Of a stretch of DNA of 64,000 nt, positions 36,243-48,600 are shown in pieces (the stretch's first letter is position 1; every line of letters begins with the position of its first letter). This DNA is from Blastomussa wellsi (lineage: Eukaryota > Cnidaria > Anthozoa > Scleractinia > Plerogyridae). Position numbers and translations under genes: made by a program. The notes below the pieces were generated by a model, which made no database searches, was not told the origin of the DNA, and saw only the letters and a list, made by a program, of their open reading frames with translations. The DNA is taken from the NCBI GenBank assembly GCA_947652115.1, contig OX393567.1:20479817-20543816 (forward strand), read 5' to 3'.

Positions 36243-36354
36243 CGTCATATGATTTCCTTGTCTGGAGGGATAACAATCGTTTGCTTTGCAAGCTTCTGGG
36301 CTCAGTCGTAGATTCTTTTGTCCTGGATAGCAATCATGCATTGAAAGGCTTTGC

Positions 36355-39300
36355 TTAAATCATCCTGAGATAAAAATGACATGAGAAGTGTCGTTATTTT
36401 TGTGATATTTATTTAGAATGCTGTATTATATTTCTATCTTACGAACTATTTTGATCATTAATTAATATGCATGCATTCGTGTTCCTCAATACAAATCGAT
36501 CATCGTCAACAACAACAGCATTTATAAAAATAGAAACAACAACAGCCACAACCTACCCGATACGTGAAGAACTGAGGAAACGAGTTGACAGTCCAAAACT
36601 ATTCGGCTCTAGGTTGCTTAGAAAGCTAAAGCATTCAGTAAATACCTCTCATAAAGTGGGCTGTACATATCATCGTCCATATTTCCTTTTGAATTATCAT
36701 CCACACTGAAATGAAACAGAAGGTAACACGTTTAAACCTCAAAAGTAAAATAGATCCAATGTCAATAAAAGCTAATTAATTTAAAATACTTTCCTACCTC
36801 TCGTACATTGGGTTTTCACTTTCCTTGACTGTTTCAACGCTGAAAATAATATTATAGAAAGTCTTCTTTTTGAAAATATTTTTGATGCAATTCCATTGTG
36901 CGGCGAAGAGAATAAGATTTTCAGTTGCTACTGACCTGCTTGCGTACAGTGGATTTTCCGTTTCTTTAATCTCGTTGTACGCATCCTTCGCAGAAGTCTC
37001 CAGACAGTCTCTGTTGTTAAAATAACGAATTAAAACAGCAAATAAGATAGCCTGCGTAGCTGGCGGGATTCGCGGCTTCGTCGCTTGACCTCGCCCGCGA
37101 ATGTTTAGTGAGTAGCTCGCACACTCAAATCCCACCGCCTACGCAGGCTACAATTAACACCCTGTCAACCCTTTCGGTCGTAAAACTGAAATATATATTT
37201 CCCGAACTGCTTACTGCCCATTTATTGTAATCTTAGTTTTGAGAGTTTTAGGTTCTGTCAACACTTTACCCAGCTTAGTTTCCTTTGTTCTCTACCTTCT
37301 TCCCAGGCGTGTCGCGCGTTCCCTGTTTCCCGCCTTTCATCGACGAAATGAAGGCAGTTTTGTTTATGCCCTGGCTATAGTTGAATGGGATATATCGGTA
37401 TTTCCGAAATTTTCAAAAGTGGATAAACGCTGCTGTTGAAATTTTCAGTGTGTCGATGGTGTTTTCCGTTACCATGGCAACCGCGCAATGGCATGCAGGT
37501 TTCTTGCATTTTTGCATTGAATAAACATTTTGGCTTGACTTTGCATTAATTTCCGCAATCTTCTGAGCACAGATGACGTATGGTGACGTAATAACAATAT
37601 TTTTATCATGTTATAGATCAAGCCGGGGGGGATCCAAATTCAAATCCCTCGCCCACCCTTGTACCACGGTGGGGGTATGAGTGCGTCTGAGACGGAGGGT
37701 TAATTAGGAGAAAATAGACGTTGCAGAAGCTAATAGCAAATTTGAAATTCGTGCTTACCTTCCATACATGGGGTTATCACTTTCCTGGATAGTTCCAACG
37801 CTGAAAGGAAAATGTTTAATTGAGAAGGTCGTGTTTTTGAAAATATTTCCTCACTTACTATAATGAATGAGAATAAATCGTTGAAAAAATCAAAATTATT
37901 TTTAATTACCTACTCAAAAACGAGATTAGTGAGGCTAATTTAAATGCAAACAAAAGAATTTGGGTTTGGAATTATGTCAAAAGGGTCTGAATTCATGCAT
38001 CTCGTTTCTGATATATACCTTGGAAAAAAGGGCGAGTTAAATAAGCTAAGCTTTATGGGTCATACCAGTTGTCGCACTGTCTTTCCAACTTGGTGTCCAC
38101 GTAACGTTCATCGTTATTTCCTTCGTTTGATACAAAACTGAAACAGCAAGGACAGATGAGCTGATGAAGGGCACAGATGTGCCTCTAGGGTTCTGGGTCA
38201 CTACATGATAGCAGCATTACTGTATGGCATAATAGTTCAAGTGAAAGCTAAACTGCATCAAAATTATCGTTTTGGCTTTGGTTATTGAAAGAATGGACAA
38301 TATCAGCAAAGGTGAACACTATACAGTGGACTGAACACGGTCTTTGTTTACGGCTGTCTCAATACGCATCAGTCAATAGGCCATTTCCGAGTTCTCTTTT
38401 GCCTCAGTGTTAAAATGAGTCTAAATGCGAAACCATTCACATGAAAATGTGTTTTACCTGCATCTTCATTCTCATGCAAATGGTCATTTCCATATGAATA
38501 GTTTCGCACTTATAGTCGTTGTGAAACAGAGGGAAAAGGGAACTCGGAAATGGCCTGTTGCCGTTGAAAACAGCATTTGAAACACCACGAAGTTCAATCC
38601 TCTGGATCTATAATGCGCAACGTTGAACTAACATGACTTCTTGTGCATTCTTTCATGTAAATCTTACATTCCGTTTTTAAGAAAAGCTTTTCTCGAAACA
38701 GCTACACATCCTTTTCTGTTGGATAGCGTCATCCAGCACTGGACTAAAACAATGGATCCTGACGCAACCTAAGGTGAACTGATAGACTTAAAACTTCTTT
38801 GCATCATGTCCAGTCTCTTTGACACTTGGTGGATGTCGGGGTGTGCTCTTGTAAACATGAAACTTTAGAGAATATTTGCCATTGGCCTCTATTACAATAA
38901 GAGACGGTTCTGAGATCTAGATTATACATGATGTGGAATGCTATGAAATGCCTGCTGCTAATTAGCTTTACTCTTGTCCTGGCTTCCCGGTGAGATTGCA
39001 CAGTGACTCAAAGCTAAGAAACGATGCCACCCGGCTTCAGTTGATAATAGCAAATCAGGAAAGAAAGTTTTGGTTACATATTTTTTGAGTGTTCGTGTGC
39101 ATCAGTAAACCTGTTCTGAAGTGTGCGGTCATCATTACCTTCTTCCTTGGTACATATCCCAAGAGGAAATGTTTGATATACCGACTGTTTTATCCACTGA
39201 TGTGAAGTTCACAGCCGGTGTCGTTTTTCTGTGGTGACTTCTCTTGATACCTCTACAAGAAAAGTCACAAGTTTACAATTTACTTCTAACGTAGTATGCG

Positions 39301-42300
39301 GTGACGTGATGGGACAAGTCAGCTACCCACATTAATTACCAGATAATACGAAACAATCTGAACAAAAAGAAAGAAACTGACTGAGACAAGACTTAAACAA
39401 CAACATAATCTGTGGGCGAATTTCAACAGAAGAGTTGGCTCGAATTAAAATGTATGGTATCTAACAAAAATCGAAATTAGGTTTAGCAAGGTGTACGACC
39501 TTCGTTGCAGTTTTAAGAATATTGAATAACCATTTTCAAAGTGGCCAAGTGAACTGGTTTAAAATGGAGTCTAGCAGATCAACAATCAGGTGTTATTACA
39601 AAAAAAAAGAGTTTTAATTATACTATTAGCAAACTTTGAATTATGCTGTTTATGGTTAATTGGGTCTCCGTAAACGGATCAGGCTAAAATAAACATACTT
39701 ATAACAGCAGAATTCGAGAGCGTGATATAGAAGTCATCTGAAGCTTACCGTTTTTTGCAAAACCAAAACAGCGTTACCGCTACGGCGCCACCAATCACAA
39801 TCAAAGAAGCAGTCACGCCAACGATTACAAAAGTGTTCCCTGTGGGTGCATTTTCATCTCTAACTTCATGTAGACCACTACTTTTCGTCACAGTACGTTT
39901 TTCTGGCTCGGTCATTGAAATATGTTGTGTGGATGTCAGATCGGTTGTGGAAGGTTTCTTTGTTAAGTCGCTTGATCGAGTAGCAGTGACCCTGGCAGTT
40001 GTGGATTCTGAGGCCTTCGTAGACAATTTTGTAAGTGTAGCAGTTGTGGTATTCTTCTGTTTTATATTCAACGTTGTTGCTTTAATAGTCGTAGCTGAGT
40101 TTGTCCCTGGAGGTGTAGTTACCTGTGACGATGTTGTTCGTTGCGTGTTGTCCGTGTTGTGGCTGTTTGTAGTTGAGGGAATAGTTGAAGTCGTTGTGAC
40201 TGCTGTGCGTGAAAACAAGAATACAACCACAAGTTAAACCTCTATTTTAAAGGCCTTGTCCGAGGAAAGACAGTATAGACGGCTAGAAATAAGAAGATTT
40301 AGGACGGGTCTAATATCTTTGCTTGAAATAAAATGGACATTTTAAATTAAATAGGAATGATATGTTAATCTCCTTTAAAAATTCAAACGTATGCCTTGTA
40401 CCTTTGACCGCTTCTTACCTGCTACTGGGATTGCTAGATAACTGGCCTTAAATCCTTTCTCCTCTACTGAAGGATCTGAGCGAAAGATAACTGTCACATT
40501 ATTGCTACTGGATTTAAACGCTTGAGATGGGCCTGGTTTAGTATCGTCGCAGAACTTTCCCACCAACACTGTAGAGCCATTCGTAAGAGTTTCCCAGACC
40601 TCGACGTAGTCGCACTGACAGCACGCCCGCTCCAGTGTTACATCCTCAAAAGTGACCGATATGGTGTAATTCCAAGGGACACGAATGCGCCACTTGCACG
40701 AGGCCATGCTTTTGTAGTCCTGTGGATAGTATGGACTCCAGAATGTCCCAGCGAGTGTTGTCATTGTCCATGCACACTCTGCTCAGAGCATGAAAATAAG
40801 AAAGATAGTAAATAATAGTGAAAACAAATAGGGAATGCTCTGGAAGCAGTTTTACCTGGTAATTTTTGTAACTTCCCGTTCTCGTTTTTAAAATGCCTCA
40901 TTTCTTCAAACATCACCCATATCAATCTTTGTTAATTTATTTCTAGCCTGTTCCTGTTTCAGTACTGTTGATTTCAGAGTCATTAATAATTTCCGTTAAA
41001 GCAAAGAACTGAAACGACTGTAAACTTTGCTTGTTAGATGCATGTTTACAATTTGTGTCTGATAAATGTTACCTAAGCAATCCATGATGGTGTAAGAAAG
41101 TGGTTACCATTCATGCTATAAAGAGGAGATTTTAGTAACACTATTGGATTAGGCATTGAGGGCAAAAGCTAAGGTGTGTGGAATGCATACTACAAGTCTA
41201 TCGAATTGTGCCCATCGGTCGTTTGTCTGCGCTCGGATCGCGTCATGCAGGTTAATATTCCTCGGTACGGCCCTCGTGCTCGTGAGTAAGAGATTAATTC
41301 GGACTATCCGACAAAAAGAAGATTCTCCCCTTTGATTTCACATTAACGAGAATCTTCTGACATTGCATGCGCAGTAATTAAACAACCATAATGAAAACTG
41401 CACAATACCTTTATAGTAACAGTAATGGATTGTAGGCTCTCTAAAGCTAGCCCCATAAGGATAAGGAAACGTTTTTTGGTCATGGTTATTGTCATCCTCA
41501 GTATCGTACGCTATATGTTCCACACTATGTATGGTGTGCAATACTTCCTGGCATTGCGATGTAAACGCTATCAGGTAGAAAGGTGAGGCGACAGGTAGCT
41601 TAATTGGGACATCGCTCGACCCTGTAGTCTTACAGCAAAAGAATATTTTGGTGTCTTGATTGTAAACTCCCGCTGGAAGAACACCAGCGTGCGTGTTCTT
41701 ATTCTTTCCAGTGACGCTGTTTTCATCATCCCATAACACCGATCCACCCAGCAGACCCGCGGGACAGCTAGCACCCTTCCGATAGATGCAGTATTCACCC
41801 GCAGGCCATCGAGACCGCTTACTGTCGACGGCGGTCGATGCATTGTTTTTTATACAGTAATACTGCACAACATCGCCTGCAACCCACCCCTGTAGCTGAG
41901 AGTTCGGAGAGACAGTAGTTAGGCTGTCCACGTTCTCAAGGTCCTGGTAGATGTACCCAGAGTTCCAGTAAAAACCATTCGCCTTGGGACAACCCGACTT
42001 GGGCATTGGTAAACCATACTTTCCTGATGGCCATAATACGGTGGAAACACCTGCAATGTCGACAATGTAATGGGTTAGCGTCACTGAACGAACTAGAAAG
42101 AGTGATCATGTCAAGATATATTTTCCCCGTACAATAACGGTATAGCTTGTCAAGGATGATCAGGGGAGTTGAATGGTGGGAGGAAATTCCGGATCATGAC
42201 CACTGGTTGTTAAAACGAGGGGACGAGATCCGGAACACGATGATCTATTAGAGGCCGCTGCGGAGGATACGGACAGGCGATGAACACACGGATGAATGAC

Positions 42301-43043
42301 GGGCGGAAGGACGAAGGACGGGCGTCTTTTCGATCACGAGAAGGTAGAAGAAGATGAAATAAGGAGGAAGGCATGATCGCAGATTATTGGCGAGCAATCT
42401 ATACTATGCTTATATATGCTTATATATCGACCTTTACTAGTTACGTTTTGTTTGAACTGAATATTAAATTTAATTTTGAGCCATTCGGTTACCTAAGATC
42501 ATAGATCGTTCTGTATGCGCTGAGATTCACTCTTATCTTATCTGGTGTATCGTATATCAATGCGTATGTATCATCAAGTGCCGTGAAAGATTAGACAAGC
42601 CGATTATATTGAAAAACACGTGCATCATTATACATGTTTCCTTTTATCTATGTTATTTTATTATTCGATTTATTTTTTTCTGATATAAATGAAACATTTT
42701 TCTAATGGTAATATAAAATTCAAGGAAGATCCGGACAAGACTTGGAATTCTTGCCTCTCCGAAGTAAATCGTGTCCTGCTCGCTGATATTTATACAGACC
42801 GATCATGTAACAAAATATTAAGCCTAAATGACTTAGGGAAATTTCTCGTAGTATTTTGACTCGCTGAATGTGATAAAATTTCAGTGTCTGATACAGATGC
42901 GTATACACTGCGCCAATAGGACGTAGGTACGAAGATGTTCATTTTTCTTGCCGCACACACTCCGCCGACGCCTCTGAAGAAACTGACAAGTTTAAACACG
43001 TACCTTCTCCAACTAAACTGCACAGAAGCACAAATCCAAACAT
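36355..43043 (-). CDS. Receptor A: ApeC - CUB - Thr-rich stalk - TM - tyrosine-motif tail
   Basis: Eleven exons give 636 residues: 43004-43043, 41409-42050, 40419-40778, 39749-40202, 39139-39252, 38066-38137, 37759-37800, 36936-37010, 36798-36839, 36646-36705 and 36355-36364. Signal peptide MFGFVLLCSLVGEG. ApeC (14-227): LWPSGKYGLPMPKSGCP, WPAGEYCIYRKGASCP, LPAGVYNQDTKIFFCC, PFYLIAF, HYCYYKG. CUB (228-347): GTFWSPYYPQDY, CDYVEVWE, NVTVIFRSD. Thr/Ser stalk and one TM helix (FVIVGVTASLIVIGGAVAVT, then FWFCKKR). The tail (499-636) carries DMYQGR, DERYVDTKL, SDNPMYGR, DAYNEIKETENPLYASR, SENPMYER and MYSPLYERMI, mostly one per phase-2 exon. The tail ends (MI, stop) only two codons past the last junction. 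ApeC proteins are known from invertebrate antibacterial responses, so a microbe-sensing receptor is the likely role; this is inference. Confidence 0.85.
37048..37150. repeat. TAGCCTGCGTAGCTGGCGGG foldback, copy 2
   Basis: TAGCCTGCGTAGCTGGCGGG at the left and CGCCTACGCAGGCTA at the right pair. It lies 38 bp upstream of a tail exon of receptor A. The interior GATTCGCGGC...TAGCTCGCAC matches copy 1. Confidence 0.85.
38378..38556. mobile_element. MITE with AGGCCATTTCCGAGTTC termini
   Basis: AGGCCATTTCCGAGTTCTCT at the left is matched by the inverted right end (GGGAACTCGGAAATGGCCT). It lies in a receptor A tail intron. Confidence 0.8.
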
Positions 43044-43989
43044 CCTGTGAAAAATATCAGTAACGAGCGGAGGCCTCAAAATGGAAAACATTCCCCGCAG
43101 TCCTTCCTTTCTCTTTCTTAAAGGACCACGGTACAATATAATTAACGTGAAGCGAATTCGAACGTGCTGACTTCGAAGTGGTAGGGCAAGTTTGAAAGGC
43201 CACAGTCAGATGACTATTATAACGTGACCCTGTCGCTAAATTTGACACAAAAACTAACAAGGCAGTGACAGTTTGGAGTATCCTTACACGACGTCAATAA
43301 TTAGTTACGAAGACGAAGTTTTACTTCCTAATATGTCAATTGTCTGGAGGATTGTCGGCTTGAGACGGGTTTCCGCTGATTCATGGTCAGAGTTTTTCGA
43401 CTTTTTCCAAATCGTGCCTTTGTCATTATTTAAATTCGGCAAGAAAGCTTATTATAATAAGTTAAAAGTTTAAATTTATAACCTTAGCCAGAAAAGGCGT
43501 ATCGTGGTGATAAGGGTGCCTGCAAATTAATTTCTCGCTGGCTAACATCAAACATTAGGTCCAGTCAAAATTATATGACGTCCGCTGTATGCCAAGCCAA
43601 GAAGTGGATCATGTACGAACGAATTGGGTTATCTTCTTGACAAAAGATTCACTGTTGAAAAATCCCGGCAAATATGTATGCCGGTCGTTGATAGCTACAA
43701 CAGCACAGACGCCAGAGCTTATGTAGCGGCTGGTCACGATGGGGTTAACCGTCCACCCAGAGGCAAGTTAACGGCTGAAAAAATTACCATAAACCGTCAA
43801 AAATAGTAAAGTTGAACCACCAAACGTCAGTTGATTCATCCATAATTAGCCGTCACCCATCGAATGGCCTAAAGTGTTTAATATACCTCCGTTCAGGTCC
43901 TAATAATTTATTGCTGACTTGTCTGGGCTTGAGTATGGGCCATAGAAAAGCCACTGAATTAACGACACCAGTAGTTTTTCTCAGTTGGT

Positions 43990-44207
43990 CCCATAGGCGT
44001 ACGAGCCGGGGAGCGGGAGGGGAGGGGGACTGCCAGTTTCGTACATTTTCGACATTGTTCGGGCAAAATTCTTAGATTTCGGGCAACAGCAGTTGCAATT
44101 TTTGGGCGCTGTTTACCGGTTTAGTGCTAACACATTCGGAAATTGTGTACTTTTTTCGGGCACAGAGGTTGCAGCCCTCCCAAGTCCAAAGGTACGCCTA
44201 TGGTTGG
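43990..44207. repeat. MITE-like element with CATAGGCGTACG terminus, copy 2
   Basis: CCATAGGCGTACGAGCCGG at the left pairs with CCAAAGGTACGCCTATGG at the right; the same terminus occurs at 17643. The interior has repeated TTCGGGCA motifs. Confidence 0.7.
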
Positions 44208-44336
44208 GACCGAAACTTTGAAGGACACTTGGAGTCTACTAGGGGTATCTCAACTGAATCAATTGGAGTCCTCGGCGGTTTGACATACAAACGAGGCTAA
44301 CGGGTCATTGTGTATTGTATTGTGCATTGTTTTGGG

Positions 44337-44494
44337 TCGGTACGCAGCTCTTTACAAGGTACGTCCCACAGTATTGGCTGAAAAAATGATAAACAAGCAA
44401 CGGTAACAATGGACCCTAGCCCTAAAACAATAGATCTGCGTGCTATTAAGATCCAATGAAATTAGAGGTTCAAGGGAACTGCGAACTATCTCGA
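44337..44494 (+). repeat. Dispersed repeat, copy 1
   Basis: About 150 bp nearly identical to 57601-57752 on the same strand, including ACAATGGACCCTAGCCCTAA and GCGTGCTATTAAGATCCAAT. Diverged relatives lie near 46490-46590 (inverted) and 48035-48090, with GCCCCTAGCCCCCAA cores. Confidence 0.75.
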
Positions 44495-45627
44495 TGTTTT
44501 GACCCTTTCGCCTCTTTCGCATGCTGTCTTTACAAAAGAATATATTATCGCAGGCTCAACTTCAATAACAGCTATTCACGTCACTTCCACGCAACGTAAA
44601 GGCCAAATACAGTACAAATGATTTTTATTGTATTTAATAGACAGTAAAAGTCCATGAAAACGCCCTGAACACTATTACAGAAAACGGGAAAGCCAGTACG
44701 AGATGTATACAAATGAGCTATGTGCATTTACTTCTTACTCAAAGAAGTGGGATGTGGCCAAAACGTCTTTTTGTCGCACACCTTTCCCAGACCATTCACT
44801 TAGATTAACAGGCGCACTGGCTTCATTATTTTTATTAATAGGTTGCTAATCTAGAAAAACAGAAGAATTTAATACAATTTTTCGAACCCTTCAGTTTGCG
44901 AGCCTCGCGACAACCCTACCGATTTCCTTTTCAGCTCGGTCGAACACTACATTTGACTCCGATTTCTCGAGATAGATCAAAACGTCGTCTGTTTTTAGGG
45001 CTCATTTTTACTACCTTTTTGCGTTAGGTGACATCCCAAAATGCGACTGCGAAGGAGAACAGGCAAGAAGGGAACAAATTACTTTTCATCAGAATTTCCA
45101 AAAGAATTCCTCTGTGGTGATTGGCCTGTTGTTGTTGGGTTACAGCACCTATCGCTTTGACAGGACATAAATGACATGATAACTTCCCAGGTACGCTGGG
45201 TTAGTTAATAAGGAAAACTCTGAGTGTTTTTACGACTCGGATGATTATTCACCAAAAGCGACAATTGTTCCACGTACGAGGTATTGAAAAGATAACTCGA
45301 CAACGATCGTTTCTTTCTTTGTGTCTGTGAATATTATATAAAGTGTGTGCTATGTTAAGTGTAAGAGCCTGGTTTAAGGAAGCTTCTTAACTCGTTTAAG
45401 TTGGCCCCCTTCAGCGTTAAGTCATATAAAACTACCGATGAGTAAAACAATAAGGGGAACGGTGTGGGGAGAAGAGAAGACGCTCTCTTCTCCACCCTCG
45501 CCGCACAATCCGTGCTTATCCCATTTTCACGCTACGAACGCCCATGGGGAACAAGTTATTGTCTTCAGAAATGGAAGCTAGTGCTGTTCCAGGTTGCAAA
45601 CATAAACTTGAGCTGATATCTCCTTGA

Positions 45628-48600
45628 CTAAACCAACCTGGAAGAAAACATAGCAAGTTCAGCATATGTTGTACTGATGTCATGAGGGGTGTCGATTTTA
45701 TACTTTGCAAATTTGTCATTCACGAGTTTGTATTAATGTCTGATGGTTTCCCATCATTTAGACAATTTCTAGATCTATAAAAAATAGTTTCCTTTATGGT
45801 AATAAAAGCCACTTTCTACTGAATTACGTGTATATAGCTGTACGTTAACTGTATATCAGCATCGTATCACGTCAAGCGAATTTTTAGTGCAGCCCCAATG
45901 GACCAAAATCAGACATGCAACGCTACGTCGTGTGTGACGCACGCTCATATCTACGTGTGTAGAGATGTCGGGAGTTACATTCATGGAGCAAAACCAACCT
46001 CTCATACACTGGATTAACAGTTTCGGCTTCAATTATATTCTGAGAGACTTCATCCATGCTGAAACAAAATATGAGAAACTGAGAGCAAATTAGGGGGCTT
46101 AATTAGCTCAACTTCCTTCCCAGTGTCTCTCATCTTCCCGCCCTACCACCTCATGAACGAGGTTGGGCTCCACTGTGCTAACATGAAACCGACCAGTGAA
46201 TCGGAAATACAGTCTGGGGAACATTTTTATCATGGTCAAATGCAGCCGATTCTGTTGCAAGTATGGAAAAACGTCATGTACTCACCTTTCGTATAAAACA
46301 TTCTGGTTTTCATCTTGGTCAGTTTCAACACTGAAAAATATGCGAATATGTGGCGTACAGTATTACATATGGTAATGCGAATCATACTGTTAGATACATT
46401 AAAGAGAACATTGCACTGCCAGTCCACTGCCACGCAGTCGAAAGAAAAAGTGATATTTGAGGCAGCGTACTGTTTCAGCTCTCGGGGGTTGTTTTTCTAC
46501 TGGTCCTCTAGGACAGTTGTTGCTATTGTATTGGGGGCTAGGGGCATTTGTTCCTGTAACTTGTTTGTTTTATTGTTCTAGAACAAAACAAATCAGCAAG
46601 AAGATTAATTAAATCCAGACAAAACAGTGGAGACAAACTTCGGTGCTTTTAATGGACACTAAGACTTACACAAAAACCGGAAAGAATGGTCTCTCGATCG
46701 GTTCTCATGATCCTACAAAAAACGTTACATCGTTTAATACAGGTAGCGAGCAGTTTAATACAGGTAGCGAACAATTCACGTGAGACCTTGCAAAAGCTGC
46801 TACCTCACCCATTCAGTAAGGGAGAACAAACGTCTCCAGGGATTGTAGATAAATGAAGCGTATTAACTAAGAAAAAAGTAAACCTTTGACCTTGGAGCCT
46901 CGTTGGCCCTGAACAGGCCAGTGTTTTGGGAAAACCGCCAATATTTATAGCCTTCAAGGTCTCGTTTAGTGCTGCACGCGAAAAAAAATATTTGAGTCAC
47001 GCCCAAATTAGTATCCTTGAAAATAGACCAATTTCTATATTTTATACAACAGAAATCACTACGAGGCTGTGGGGAATAAACCGCATAAACTCTATAGTTT
47101 ATTCCCCAGAGCCTCCGTCTGTTCCAAATGGGAGTCCCCTAACCACCCCCGCCGCAATCAGGCCATTTATTCAGTTACCTGCTGGAATAAAGTGGATTGT
47201 CACTCTCTTTGATTTCATCATCGATATCCTCCACATACTTCCCATCGGCGTCCACAAAAGCCCTGCCAATCACCAAATAAACCATTATTTATTTGTTGAA
47301 TTAAAAGTTCTTATATGAAACTTGATAGGATGATGGCAAAGTCTGCGTCGAACCTAGTGGCCCATACCGCTGGAGCTTATCCCGGCTTTCTTAGCATGAA
47401 GCGACTGAGAGTATTTCTACTCCCCCTTGGATGGGATGCTAGTCCATCGCAGGGTTACCCCTCAGCAGTAAATTCGCCGGTACCCATTTATACCCCAGGG
47501 TGAAGAGAGGCACTGTGAGAGTAAAGTATGATAGTGATGATAGGTTTCAAAATGAAACAACTGATACCTGTTGTCGTATAAAATGTTGAGTTTTTCTTGT
47601 ATGGTGACATTGGTGTAGCGCGATTCCTCTTCCTCTTTTTCTGCACTGAGAACAACAAAACCACAGCAGCAATGGCAATTACAGTTTATTGTTATTTTTG
47701 TTAAACGCAAACTCTTCTAAGTGCTGACCGGCTCAGATTGGTTCTACTCCTTTCTTTTGGATCTCTAAACTTGTCTTCATTTGAAACAATTTCCAGAGGA
47801 GACATGGGACGAGTCCAGTACTTTTTCTCGCAGATCTTAGAGCATGAAGCAAAAATAATAAAAAAGAAGAACTGACGCGAAAAAATAAAGCAAACGTCCG
47901 TGCGCAAGCTAAGGAGACACTATGGTAGGGGTATAAGGGACAGTTCAAAGTCTTCAGTTTTGCCGAGTAAAGGGGCGAGGTAGCAGCTCTCCTAAGGTCT
48001 CACATGAATGGCTTGCGACGCATTGAGAGGACAATTGAACAAACAACAGGAACAATGCCCCTAGCCCCCAAAACAACTGCTGCCAGTAGAATTACAAGCT
48101 TTCGAGAGCTTCAAAACCTACCGGAGTAAAGTGGAATACGAAAAGAAATATTTGTAAATGAGAACAGTGTCACACAGTTTTATAGTTACCTGGTTCCATA
48201 CATGTCTGCGACATAATTTGAAACTCCGACAGTTTTTTCTGCAGATGTGAATACTACACTCAGTCTACCCCGCACTGCTTGGTTTCTTTTCAACTGCCTG
48301 TAATTATAAATGACGCAATCACATAAACATCATTTATATTCAGAATAATGTAATAGTAATTATTGCATATTCCCATAGAAACAACCATTCTGTCCGGGAA
48401 CTTACAACTTACCGTTTTCTACAAAGACAAAATATCGATCCTGCCATCACTACAGAAATTACAGTCAACGACACCGTCACGCCAACGATTACGTTAATAT
48501 CCCGTGCTTTGCCTGGATTTTCATCCCTAGCTTTTTGAATGCCTTCCTCGTTCGCCCTCGTAATATCCTTCGGCTCTTTTCCGGTGCTCGGCTCGGTTGG

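Larger units (their letters stand above)
43044..45627. other. Intergenic region between receptors A and B
   Basis: Contains the receptor A promoter and the receptor B 3' end. I see a CATAGGCGTACG MITE (43990-44207) and a dispersed repeat (44337-44494). No other gene is supported. Confidence 0.55.

Noticed and set aside
39755..40237. Long plus-strand ORF opposite the receptor A stalk
   Set aside because: Exact antisense of the Thr-rich stalk and TM exon; the repeats of ACN/NGT codons keep the other strand open.
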